Below are positions 44,301-55,556 of a DNA stretch of 64,000 nt, piece by piece. The first letter of the stretch is position 1. Every line of letters starts with the position of its first letter. The DNA comes from Spongilla lacustris (taxonomy: Eukaryota > Porifera > Demospongiae > Spongillida > Spongillidae). The stretch is taken from NCBI GenBank assembly GCA_949361645.1, contig OX442433.1, forward strand, positions 5,079,720 through 5,143,719. Reading direction: 5' to 3'. The notes under the pieces were generated by a model. It was not told the origin of the DNA, did no database searches, and saw only the letters and a list, made by a program, of their open reading frames with translations. Made by a program: the position numbers and the translations under genes.

Positions 44301-47300
44301 ACGGTTTGGACTCAACACACATACACCACTGGATTACAAAAGACAACACTGAAGCTTGAACATTAACCATGCCTGCTGCTGCTACAGTGCAATTTTGGTA
44401 CCTCAAGGTTTCTGGAAAGTGCTCGTTTTGCTGGTCGTTTTCAGCAGTGTATATACCGGGTGTAGAACGCAATGCTTTTAATATAATTATAATTCCTTAA
44501 TATATGATTGATTATTAATCTAAAGGAATTTAAAATTATTCAAAGACTATGTTAGGCAAATACAAACCATGTTATTAAAATTCAATTGTCTTTAATAATA
44601 AATAAAATAAATACAATGTAGCTTCTAATAATTAATTTGACATGGCAAATTTTGAGGCTTAGAAACTGCAGAATAACGTAAATGGAAGTTTGAAATGTGA
44701 AATAATAGACTTTTTATTCAAAACCATAAATCAAGCTTGAAAGCGCTAGAAGACCACTACAATTTTTGAGCTTTAATAACTCGCTACTGCATAAATACAT
44801 AATGATGCTCCGCTCTAATTCCCAATACATACAAAACCAATGCATAATAACAAGAATGTAACACAATCTTTTTTTTACTGAGGATGGTATCTTAAACCTC
44901 AACAGTGGCAAGGGTAAGGTTATGTTCGTAAATAGGGTGCTGATGTGATGACCTGTTTTATTTAATCCACCCTAACACACAACCCTATGCCTTAGCAACC
45001 ACCCTTGACAACCAACAACCTTAGAAACCTTGCACTAGACATGATTGAACTTATTGCCATTTAAAAGCCATACAATTAATTAAGAACCTTTGTTCTATTT
45101 GTAGCCAAAGTCACATGGCTCGCTCCTTTGCTTCCTACAGGCAGCCGATTTTCGACAAACGCATCAACTTCTGGTGGCAAAATGAGACTAAAAAAAAATT
45201 AAAAATACTTACATATAGTAAGGAACTGTCACCATACTTTTTTTTTTGCAATGGTATACGCATGTGAAGTATACTGTGGTTTGAGCCGTGCCTAGACTAG
45301 TACATGTACGAGTACTAGTAGTACTTATGAAAAGGGGTAAAATGCCTATCTACAATTCTGTTTGTTTGTTTGACAGTGGAATTGTGCAATAGATAGCCTG
45401 TGCTCTTGAAAAATAAAGAGAAGAATGTGGACCTTGTTGTGGATACATGATAAGTTCTCTGAAAGGTATTAGATCAGGTATGGATAGACTCTGTGCCCTG
45501 TTCCCCTAGGAGACCAAAGCCTGCACCCATCCACCTTGCCCCAGGGACATATCATGGGAAGAGCACATGATGGTGATGTTTGATGGCTAGTGGTGATAGG
45601 AAAGGTAAACTGTATTGGCTTTATCAAGTGCTCCTATAGGCTACACTAGCTGTACAGGCATTGTACACAGGAGTATGGTGTGTGGGATGGTGTGTGGGAT
45701 GACTTCTATCATCACAATTAACCTTAGGTTGAGCAGTGAGGTAACATGCTTGGGTCTGGGCCCATGTAGCATTATAATAACTGTCCTAGCCATTATCAAG
45801 CAGCCTCGAACATTTAATGTCTCCATCATTGAGACTGCATCCCCTGGTACCTTTATCTTTATCTACACTTCAGCCCATATGGTCTGGGGAGGAGGTGATT
45901 ACTATTACTATTCCTACAGTACCATGGCCCCAATCCAGTGGTCCCTCCAGCTATTCCTGTTCTCAGCATTCTAAGTGGAAATGGACACAGACAGTTGTCC
46001 CCCACTCCTACTTCCTCCCCTCCCTTTCTCTCCCTTCCCCTTCTCCTTATCTCCCCTCCCCTCCTATTCTCCCATGTTACTCTTTACTGTTTTCTTCTGT
46101 ACACCAATGCCAGTCTTAACTATGACATCATTAATAACTATACATTGTATGTTGGTTATCCTTAATGACATGTCAACAAGTACAGTCTAGTGTTTGCCAA
46201 TGGCAGGTATTTTGAAGTTAGTGAATTGGCACCAACAACCAATAGTGCAGGCAAGGTGACAACAAAGCAGGGTTCTGAGCAAGGTAGTTCTCATTCTCAG
46301 ATTGCACAGTTGGTGTAGTTCATTCTTGGCAAGAATAAATGGTTCTATTTGAACCCCACCCTCGATGTCGCTATTTGCACTTAGCTAGTGTCACTACACA
46401 TGCAAGTCTTGACCATATATTGTGACCTCATTGCATGTACCAAGACGCGAATAGAAGAGCAACGATCAAGACAAATTAATTGAGGCTCCCAGCTTTATAA
46501 ATGGGACTTATGTGGGTAAGTAGGTGTGGTGTGTTTGTGGTGTTTGTAGTGTTATTATAATAATTAATAAGCTGAACATTGATAGAATGCCCTCCTTTTC
46601 TTCCCTTTAGCCACCAAAAGGCTTCCATAGACTCTGCAACATTTCTGGAGCTGGTCTCTGTGGTGTTCCATCTAGGCTATGTGACCGAACAAAGCAACTG
46701 AAGCCTGTCACGAATATTTCGGTCCACGTCTAATTTTGGTCCGGTCGGACCTAAATGAGCAACAGGAAGTGGTCTGGCCGGACCGAAATATAGCGCATAA
46801 TTTGGTCCCACATGACCTTTTTTGGTTCTATCCAAGTGTGAAGATCTACAAGTGTTAACTTTATCCTGAATAGAGAGAGCCCTGAGAACAACCTGCATGC
46901 AGACCTTATTGTTAGTGTATGCAGCAGTTGTGTTGTAGCAGTACTGAGCTAGGGGTGCATGTTCTTTTGCTACTCTAGTATAGCATCGTGGTACATTATG
47001 TCTAGCAAATCGGAGTCAGAAGATGATCTAATCAATTGAGCAAGCGTATGACTGCAAAGTTCATAATGGAAAAGGTACGTTGAACAACAAGAGGTCCATA
47101 AGAAGGAAAGCGGATAAGATTGCTTTACAGAATGGCAAAGTGTGCATGAAAAGGAAGACGAAAGGGATGAACGAGGTACATGAAGATAAAAACTAATTTC
47201 GTTTATTTTGTGCCTATCTAGCTAGTGTGAGCCGGAATAATCGGCGCAGGTGCATGACATAGATCTCTCACGATCAATGCCCATGCATTGTTTTAATTGG

Positions 47301-50300
47301 TCTTTTATGCATGTGTATTGAGTGAGCGGCATTATAACTTGCAAAGCCACTTTGCCGAACACTTAATTCTTACCTCAAAACATATAGTATAAAAGTGAAA
47401 ATGGCTGCACCAGAGATAATATATTGTGATAAATATAATGCTGCATAGAAGTTTTTGAAGACCAGAAATAGCACCATTGGTGGACTTCAGAACACTTTAT
47501 TAGCACCAAACATGCAATTTGAGATAGAAAGAGGAAGGTTTGTACAAATTTGAATGTACATGTAGCTGTGTATGATATCGTATGGGGCGGGGCATACATG
47601 TACTGATCTAAGCCAAGAGGTCAAGTAGCAAATAGCTGCTTTGATTTTAATTCCAAACAACAAAATCACACTCGTCTTTCAGTCAATCGGTTCAAAGACA
47701 ACGGGATTCTATAACACTGCATGATTTATACCATTGCATGCATTTGCAGCATCTATTTCCTTTCAGTAAGTCCAACTGAGCAGTATATTATATGATCAGG
47801 CTTGTTCGAGCTATCTCATCAAATGTTTCATTTCTGGAACCATGGAGCTAGCCTAAAGAAAAGAAGGCTCATGCAACGACCTTATACATGCATGTATATA
47901 CTCAGTGGTGAAGTTATTCCAGCTTCTGTGTTCTCGAAGACAGGGAAAAGGTTTTGTCGTGTATGCTCCGCTTTGTAAGAACATGAATTTTTGTGTGTTT
48001 ATTTATGTATCCACATTAATTTGTTCATCGTCAATCATGCTTTAAAACTCCTGTAATTTAGTATAACGTGATATTGACGTATAGGACCTAAATGAGCAGC
48101 GTAGGACCTAATCAGGCAGCCTGAAATGGTCCTAGGACCGTTTCAGGATAGGACCAAATCAGCCACGACAAGCCGCATTATTCATAGAAAAGCAAAACCG
48201 TTTATTGTATGGTGAAATAAAAGTGTGTGGCTTCACTGAATGGTGTTTTTGTATACCTAACTGTGTGTAGCTGACGAAGCAGTACACTGGCCTTCTTGAT
48301 TCTGTGCTTGATATTTTAAGCCTAAAGTACCCCTCTCCTGTACAATATCCATATATATTGGCTGCAAGTTATTAAGGATTGGGATATGAAGAATATGCAT
48401 ATGGTATATGCAATGATACCCCTATTTAAATTAAAGGGAATAACAGCCATTTGATGACAAAATGAATGTGATACATTTAATGAGGTCGTGGTGCATCAAG
48501 CCACAATGGATTTTATTGGTTTACAGTCCAATTATGGACCTTAATCATAGATTGACGTGCGTTTGTGACTTAAGTCATATGACTTAAGTCACAAATCACT
48601 AATTATATTCATGTGGCCTTTCAAAACTTAGCTACCTTCATGTGGTGGATTGTGTAAACTGATAGGTACAGCTTACAGGAATTTTTTCTTTCATCAACTT
48701 TTTCCTTTCATGACGCTTGCAACTTTTTCCTTTCATGACGCTTGTACTTTATGAATAGGATAGGGGTTGCACTGCACTTTCAACCGCACAGGACAGTTTC
48801 TGTTTAATTTTTACGTACATATAAACCCAAACGCGTATGCTTCCGTCGTTAGTTTTGCGCATCTCCTATTATAATGCCATTTTCGGTTGGTAATCGTGTA
48901 TCGTGTAGTGCAATCAAGGTTATGGGGAAAAAGCCAGCAAAGCAAAGGTTTGGAAGGCTGTCTGCAACAAAAGAACTGGATGGGGTGGTCGAAGAAGTCC
49001 AAGGGATTGGGAGAAAAGTGAAATACTTAGTACGTTTTAGTGAGGTAGGGGTTTCAATGGCCTTATCAGCACGCAGCCTGAAATGTCAAGTCATTGATGC
49101 AAGCAGCAGTGGTAGCACAAGCGCACACCCTCCACCCTCCATTTCAGAAGAAGCAGCGTCTCCAGCAGTGGGTCTTACAGAACAGCATGAGCAAGAAGTA
49201 GATGATTCTGAAAACAGTTTACTTTGCCATGGAGTACAATGGAAGGTTGTTGATGGAGTTCTTGAAGACTGGAGATGCATGCCAAGATTTGGAGCACACA
49301 TCTTGTGGGGAAATGATGTGGATGAGATGCGTAGGACACCTTTCGATTATTGGATGCTGTCATTTCCATCCCATATGCTGGCAGATATCAGCAATTGGAC
49401 TTCAGACCGCTTGCCTGAAGGATGTGAGAAGGTCAATGAAGGGGAGATATTGGCAGTGTTCGGTGCCCTGTATTCTTTGACAAGGACCTCAGAAGGTAGA
49501 CGAGATCTGTGGTCTACTGAGGATGGTCTTTTTCCTGCTCCTCGTTTTGGGGAGCGATATGGCCTGTCACGAAATCGCTTTGAAATTTTACTTAGATGCC
49601 TATCATTCTGCCCTGAAGATGAGAATAACAGTGATAAATGGTCATCAGTTCGCCGCTTGATTGAATGCTTCAATCAGCGAAGAGTAGAGAAGTTCTATCC
49701 TGGGTGGCAGCTGTGCGTAGATGAGTCTGTGTCATCATGGAGAGGAAAAGATGGTGATTTTTGTTCGGATGGAATGCCCCATGTGACACGAATAGACAGG
49801 AAGCCAAAAGGAGTGGGATGTGAGCTGAAGAATAGTGCAGATGCTGACACGAAGATCATTCTACAGCTAGAGATTCAGGAAGGTGCTGAGGTTATGAACA
49901 CTAAGGAATACATGTCTGAATACAAGCTTGCAGGCACTGCCTTGCTCCTTAGGCTTACCAAGCCATGGCATGGCTCTGGGAGAGCTATAAGTGCAGATTC
50001 TGCCTTCGCTAGTGTCACCACAGCTGTTGCTTGTAGAAAGAATGGTATGCACTTCACAGGATTAGTAAAGACAGCAACTCGAATGTTTCCTAAGCTGTAT
50101 CTTGATGAGGTGGAATTCAAAGAACTAGGTGATGATGTCACACTAACATCCACGGTAGAAGGCCATAACATCATGGCCCATGCATGGGGAGATAAAGTTA
50201 GAAAGTGTTTTGTATCCACACATTCTACAACTCTCCCTGGCAAGCCATCCAACAAACGCAGATGGAGAGAGATGCTTGATGAAGATGGGGAGGAGGTAGG

Positions 50301-53051
50301 ACAGACGGAAGTATTTAACAAAACTGTCAAGCGAAAGAAGATTGTTGAATCCTATTTTGATGCAGCATCGATTATAGACATCAACAATCACATGCGTCAA
50401 GGAGGCCTGGCACTGGAAACAGCATGGCGAACCCAGTCTTGGACAAACCGTGTTGTGGCAACAGTTCTTGGGATTGTGGAAACTGATGCATACCTCTTGT
50501 ACAAGAAGTTCCACCCAGGAAGCAGTATGCTGAGCCACTCCGACTTTACTGAAGCTGTTGCCAAAGCCTTGCTAATGCAGATAAGCATAGGCACACAGGT
50601 TAACCATCGTACAAGGCTTGAAAGTGAAAATGAACATTTGCTACATAATTTTGTACCACTAAAGTCTCTTCCATTATACAACAAGGATTCTGAACTGTGC
50701 ACTGCTACTTACGCAAGCAGACTATGCAGTGTTTGTAGGAGCCCCTGCAAGAACCGTTGTAGTGTTTGCTCAGATGCATCAAATGGAAAAATCGTGGCTT
50801 TATGTGGACTGCGATCAAAGCAAGGAAGCAATTGTCTAGTAAAGCATATTGCAGATGCTGCATTGTAAATATAGTACACATTCAGCTGCTCACATTCTAC
50901 ATGTACATGTATATATTCACTGATTTTGTAGCTGTACCTATCAGTTTACACAATCCACCACATGAAGGTAGCTAAGTTTTGAAAGGCCACATGAATATAA
51001 TTAGTGATTTGTGACTTAAGTCATATGACTTAAGTCACAAACGCACGGTCAATCTATGATTAATCATAGATTGACTGAAACGGGAGTGACTTAAGTAAGT
51101 GACTTAAGTCACTACCCTGGGATACGGTGAAATGAGATTTATACCCAGCTATTCAAACAAATTCTTTACATGTGGTTGATTGTTAATACAGATAACAGCA
51201 GGTTCACATAAATGAATTTCATTTAGGCTACACATGATCACTTCGTATGTGTACAAAGGCATGGTAAATCACTGATTATATATGTGCTTTACTATACAGG
51301 CACTTCCTTACTTAGACTTCAGTCCACATAAGGCAACAATGTTGCCATTTTCCATTTCAGAGCACACAGTACAATAGTTCTTGTACAGGCTTTTGCATAC
51401 ACTGCAAGCACTACTAGCATTGGTAGCTACACAAGTAGCAGAGTTTTTGCCATACAATGGATGCAGGCACAATGGGGCAATGTTGTGTGGAAATGTTGCA
51501 TGTTAATCCTGTTGCTGAGCGTGCATGAGTATAGGTTTACGTTTATTGGTACTTGCATGTATATAAGTAAAGCTACAGCAACTGCTTCTGTGCCCGGGTG
51601 AAACCATTGAACAGAGAGTACGCGTCGTCCAAAATATGATACCTATTTGCAGCTCTCATGATCAAACCAATAAGTATTCAGTGGCCTTAGGGCATCCTAC
51701 AGGCAATCGGTATTGAAATCACATCTGGCAGCATGCATTTGTAATGGAAAGACAATTTCCAGTAGTCCTGTGTACCTCTTCTATATCATTACCCCACAAA
51801 ATGTGTGTATCAAACTGAGGTGAGGCCTTCAACAATGCCATCTACTGCCTTCCATTGTACGCCATGACAAGATAAACTACTGCCATCACCGACGTCATCG
51901 CTTTCTTGCTCATGTGGTTCTTCAATCGCCGGGTTTGGGGAACTAATTGCTATAGAAATGGCTGTGGGAATGGATGCTTCAGCATTGCCGCCTGCTGCAG
52001 TGCTGTGCCGCCTAATGCTGCGTGCGGAAAACGCCTTCAAAGTAGCGCCTTCATAAAAATAAATGATGCATTTTACACTACGCCCTTTACCGTTAATTCT
52101 CTGTACACCCCCAAGGAGTTTTGTTTCGTTAAAAAGCCTTCCGTACCTCTGCTTTGCATGTTTGTTGCCTAATATCTTAGCTCCGTTGCATGTAACACGA
52201 TCGCCAACAAGGAAAGGCATCGCGGTTTGAACACAAAAAAGGGGCGTATTTTGTAATGTTTGCCGCCAAACAGCGATACAAGCTGCCCTATTTGCTACGC
52301 TCCTCTGGCTTAAAATACAACCATTTTAGAACAGTTTAAAGCTGCATGCCACACAGTACGTGCACAATTAAAAAAAAAACGCACTGGCGTCACCAATTCG
52401 AGTGTTTTATCGTTTCAAAAGTTCAGTGACTTAAGTCACTAATTAATGACTTAAGTCACGATCCGTCAATCTATGATTAAATGTCTACTGAACTTAGTAA
52501 CTTGAAATCAATGTTGTTCCACTGCATATATTCATATCTTGTGCTATTTACAAATACTTATTATTACCTCTAACCTTAATCTTGAATGATTTTGATAATA
52601 GAGGGCTTTGAATATGAGGGTCAATAACTTAATTGCGTACAATGATATAAATCCAATTGGATTGCCTAACAGCGGTTAATGTATATTAAGGAAAAATCAA
52701 GTGGTTAATTAATTTCAATCCTGAGTTATACCATACTGAGATACTAGAAAAAATGCTGGTTTTGAGCAATCAGAAACTGCCTAAAAATGCCGAAATTGAA
52801 ATTGCTTTGATAGGCCAGGCATGTACGTACAGATGAAACGTGACTATAGTTTTCAGTTCCCCATGACCCTTGCTCATTTATCCCTACCATACCTTGGCGG
52901 TTTATTCTCCGTACTGGCGGTAGATCCGCTCGAGTGTACCTTTCTCCCCTTGTTCATAGCAAGGAACTTCTTCAGAGCCTCGGCTCTTTCTAAATATTGC
53001 TGACATTTTTCCTTGATGCTTTGCTTCGAGCGTTCACCATGCGCCTCATCT

Positions 53052-53093
<42 letters not shown>

Positions 53094-53321
53094 CTCTTGC
53101 CATTGAAGGCAACAAAATACAAAGACTAACACTTCAACGCATGAAGGAAGTAGTCTATTGCGTGTTGGTAGAGGGGCAAGGCTTCTTCGTGCTTCTGTTC
53201 GATATCTGCTTCCGTAGCCTTCTTGACCAGCTCGATGGCTTTCTGTTAGTAGCAATCAATCCATCCATGCGTTGGCCCTACATGACACAGCACTCACCTC
53301 CATGGCATTGGAATTAGACAT
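41390..53321 (-). CDS. VPS4: VPS4 AAA ATPase, copy 3 (mosaic)
   Basis: On the minus strand exons are 53298-53321, 53131-53242, 52893-53049, 42549-42634, 42379-42492, 42257-42294 and 41390-42202. Junctions are GT-AG and in phase, giving 447 residues with Walker A PPGTGKS at 178-184 and Walker B Glu about 237. Intron 3 (42635-52892) is 10.3 kb and contains the two piggyBac elements. Exons 1-3 and 7 and the outer flanks match copy 2. Exons 5 and 6 and introns 5 and 6 match copy 1, including HKAKEAL and intron words. Exon 4 is the same length as in copy 2 (86 bp) but encodes a different acidic linker ([19 protein letters not shown]). Exon 5 starts 6 bp later than in the other copies, replacing GAIVQEK with NLQEK. 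The frame is open throughout, but correct splicing across 10 kb is unproven. Confidence 0.85.
42700..48540. other. Left part of VPS4 copy 3 intron 3
   Basis: No intact gene was recognised. A frame of 94 codons at 43631-43915 has no known motif. CT-rich low complexity lies at 46010-46070. Phrases around 45790-45860 ([18 protein letters not shown]) and 46205-46260 ([16 protein letters not shown]) vaguely recall one cadherin-type repeat split by an intron, with low support. Related phrases GGTCC/GGACC with AAATGAGCA recur near 46740-46810 and 48080-48160. Confidence 0.35.
48545..51059 (+). mobile_element. Intact piggyBac-family transposon
   Basis: TTAA at 48541-48544 and 51060-51063 flanks the element. 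Terminal inverted repeats of about 128 bp (48545-48672 and 50931-51059) differ by a single-base indel near the tip (GATTGACGTGCG against GATTGACCGTGCG). Each contains the perfect 28-bp palindrome GTGACTTAAGTCAT + ATGACTTAAGTCAC. One uninterrupted transposase frame lies between. The near-identity of the ends and the open frame suggest recent activity. Confidence 0.96.
48874..50868 (+). CDS. piggyBac-family transposase (664 aa)
   Basis: This is the transposase of the element 48545-51059; it would excise and insert DNA at TTAA by a DDD mechanism. The central region is the piggyBac DDE domain. Candidate catalytic aspartates are D283 (CVDESVSSW), D375 ([10 protein letters not shown]) and D440 (AWGDKVRKC), in the sequence contexts usual for the family. 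Also seen are [25 protein letters not shown] and [19 protein letters not shown] cysteine-rich C terminus ([28 protein letters not shown]) is the family's zinc-binding region. Residues 1-75 ([11 protein letters not shown] to VKYLVRFSE) form an additional small domain, also present in the deleted copy at 52220, that could be SH3/chromo-like by its pattern. The first ATG, 329 bp inside the terminus, is used. No introns or stops are seen. Confidence 0.93.
   Translation: MPFSVGNRVSCSAIKVMGKKPAKQRFGRLSATKELDGVVEEVQGIGRKVKYLVRFSEVGVSMALSARSLKCQVIDASSSGSTSAHPPPSISEEAASPAVGLTEQHEQEVDDSENSLLCHGVQWKVVDGVLEDWRCMPRFGAHILWGNDVDEMRRTPFDYWMLSFPSHMLADISNWTSDRLPEGCEKVNEGEILAVFGALYSLTRTSEGRRDLWSTEDGLFPAPRFGERYGLSRNRFEILLRCLSFCPEDENNSDKWSSVRRLIECFNQRRVEKFYPGWQLCVDESVSSWRGKDGDFCSDGMPHVTRIDRKPKGVGCELKNSADADTKIILQLEIQEGAEVMNTKEYMSEYKLAGTALLLRLTKPWHGSGRAISADSAFASVTTAVACRKNGMHFTGLVKTATRMFPKLYLDEVEFKELGDDVTLTSTVEGHNIMAHAWGDKVRKCFVSTHSTTLPGKPSNKRRWREMLDEDGEEVGQTEVFNKTVKRKKIVESYFDAASIIDINNHMRQGGLALETAWRTQSWTNRVVATVLGIVETDAYLLYKKFHPGSSMLSHSDFTEAVAKALLMQISIGTQVNHRTRLESENEHLLHNFVPLKSLPLYNKDSELCTATYASRLCSVCRSPCKNRCSVCSDASNGKIVALCGLRSKQGSNCLVKHIADAAL
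51064..52476 (-). mobile_element. Internally deleted piggyBac element sharing a TTAA with its neighbour
   Basis: The element starts at TCATAGATTGAC directly after TTAA 51060-51063, which is also the right target site of the intact element, and ends GTCAATCTATGA before TTAA 52477-52480. Its ends carry variants of the GTGACTTAAGTCAC repeat (51095-51113; 52425-52460). The minus-strand transposase retains its N and C termini only. At 1413 bp it looks like a non-autonomous derivative of a related but distinct element. Confidence 0.92.
51308..52220 (-). pseudogene. piggyBac transposase remnant (N and C termini)
   Basis: The frame 52220-51810 starts [20 protein letters not shown] and runs to [17 protein letters not shown], aligning with the N terminus of the intact transposase ([36 protein letters not shown]). 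The stretch 51450-51308 encodes a cysteine-rich end [29 protein letters not shown], stop, matching the intact C terminus. The DDE core between them is absent, replaced by about 360 bp of non-coding DNA. Confidence 0.85.
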
Positions 53322-54233
53322 CTTCACTCCAATAAATACTGATCACGAGCTCATCACGTGTTTTAAAAAGCTGTACCAGGATGTACTGCCTGAATTTCTG
53401 TTACAAAAACACTGTGCAGAACTGTTTCGATTATGTAACACAATTCATACATTACGTCATGGCTAATCCTCGCTTATTAGGTCACGGCTGTTTGCGGCTG
53501 GAAACTAAGGTTTGTAATTAGAACATTACGGTAAATAACACGTCAGTAATCGAAACTACCATAAGGTACATGGAAGGCATATGTTCCAACGTTGTCGACT
53601 CGGTATCCTTAAATATATAGATAAACCATTTTTTCAAAATGCCTACGCATTCTTTCTTCTAAACACTCGGTACGCACTCACCAAATAAAACGTAACAATA
53701 CTGCGCAAGTACTTTATATACGGTCACGCGGGAGCGAAAATGAAAGTAGCCTTACAAAACTCGTTCGAGCGGACGTCGGGAACGACAGATTAAGGTAGGC
53801 ATCCTACACCTTCACCATCAAACATGGAGCAACAAGAAAGCACAGTCCTTAATCCTTAACGCATTTTCTGTAGACCCCAAATTGTTCTGTTTTTTATATG
53901 AACAAACAACACGCGTTGCGGTTGTTTTACTATATGTATACGTGCGTTTGTTAACAGATTATCACATGACACAAGTACAACTACACTGCAGGATGGTGCC
54001 AAAAGGTTGTTAAAGGTAAAGACCAAATGACAGTAAAGCTATGCTGCAAAATTCTTTTGTATTGATGCCAACAATGATGACTAGTTGACTTCCTGAACAC
54101 TTCTGTCCATCTTGCAAATTAGTATTAGTCATGCAGAAGAAAATTCACTACAAATGTGGCGCTGTTTACTTTCAGTGGAGATGCATAGAGATCTGGAATG
54201 AAAGGTAGGTGACTTCACATGAGCCCTTGCAAA
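53322..54233. other. Region upstream of VPS4 copy 3
   Basis: Similarity to the copy 2 upstream flank stops at about 53357 (the word CACGTGATGAGCTCGTGATC, reverse-complemented), which is the outer breakpoint of the duplication. Beyond it no gene was recognised. Confidence 0.5.
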
Positions 54234-54725
54234 ACGCCCTACTCCACACAAGCCTAAAGCCATTCTCCGCACAGGCCTAAAGCCCTTCTCCACACAGGCC
54301 TAAAGCCCTTCTCCACACAGGCCTAAAGCCCTTCTTCACACAAGCCTAAAGCCCTTCTCCATACAAGCCTAAAGCCCTTCTCCACACAGGCCTAAAGCCC
54401 TTCTAGAACACGCCTAAAGCCCTTCTCCACACAAGCCTAAAGCCCTTCTCCATACAAGCCTAAAGCCCTTCTCCACACAGGCCTAAGGCCACACAAGCCT
54501 AAAGCCCTTCTCCACACAGGCCTAAAGTCACACAAGCCTAAAGCCCTTCTCCACACAGGCCTAAAGCCCTTCTCCACACAGGCCTAAAGCCCATCTCTCA
54601 CAGGTCTAAAGCCCTTCTCCACACAGGCCTAAAGCCGTTCTCCACACACGCCTAAAGCCCTTCTCCACACATGCCTAAAGCCCTTCTCCACACAAGCCTA
54701 AAGCTGTTCTCCACACAGGCCTAAC
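54234..54725. repeat. 23-bp minisatellite CCTAAAGCCCTTCTCCACACAGG
   Basis: About 21 copies with point variants (CACAAGCC, CATACAAG, CACACACG) and two shortened units. No coding function is indicated. Confidence 0.96.
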
Positions 54726-54847
54726 TCCCAGGCCCAACCCCCCTTCCTATACAGAGTCAGATCCAACGTCCTTCCTCTCACACAGGCCCTTCCCCCTTCC
54801 TCCCACACATACACTACCTCATTTACAGTTCCAGGAGGCAATGTCAC

Positions 54848-55135
54848 CAGTCTGCACATTCTGCTGGACAAGGGAGAAGGAAGCATGTTCTGGTGGACTG
54901 CACCCCCTTGAGCAAGGTCCAGCTTATTAAAATAACAGCATAACGTTGGAGTGAGAGACAACAGGGGGAGGGGGTGGGGGTACAAACCAGTATAGCAACC
55001 AGTGAGGACTGCAGCCTTAAGAGCCTGGTGTGGGCAGCCAGTGACTCCTGCACATTATGGCTAGAGATCTTTGCGGCCTCCAATTTGCCGCCTCTGATAT
55101 GTGACCTGAAAATATTTACAACATCTCATGTGTGT

Positions 55136-55229
<94 letters not shown>

Positions 55230-55556
55230 TCAAGGACAGATCTACATGTATATACCTCAATACAAAGTCTCAAGAATGAAAGTCAGGAATAAATGGACAC
55301 ATACAGGTGGCATAGGGGTAAATGGGCTGCATCTAACTGATATACACAAAGGAAAGTTTTAAAAAGGGGGGGGGGAAGGGGGAAGAGGGGTGAGAAGAGG
55401 GAAATGGTGACACCTGGCTTGCCTGACTAGCTTGGACTGATCTGTCACCACTGATTTGCTCTGCTGCATTGTGATCTCCTCCTCCCCAGTACCAGAAGGC
55501 AGAGACAGTAGTATCCCGCATGGCTTTAGGCCAGCTGGAGAGTAGTATGCTTCTGC
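54848..55556 (-). CDS. Unidentified three-exon coding fragment
   Basis: Minus-strand exons 55414-55556, 54988-55105 and 54848-54922 have consensus acceptors and donors (donors GTGTCA, GTTTGT and GTGACA; acceptors ACTGCAG, TTTTCAG and TAATAAG) and join in one frame of 112 residues without stops. Text includes PCGILLSLPSGTGEEE, SKSVVTDQSKLVRQAR, GGKLEAAKISSHNVQESLAA and RLLRLQSSLVAILLDLAQGG. It has the balanced composition and helical pattern of a real protein, but I do not recognise the family. A (GT)n repeat lies in its first visible intron. Neither end of the gene was found; the 23-bp minisatellite begins about 120 bp downstream. The consistency of phase across three exons is the main support. 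Confidence 0.5.
55130..55229. repeat. (GT)n microsatellite
   Basis: About 48 GT dinucleotides, inside the intron of the unidentified gene. Confidence 0.98.

Noticed and set aside
54234..54725. CRISPR-like array
   Set aside because: The 23-bp units are directly adjacent with no unique spacers.
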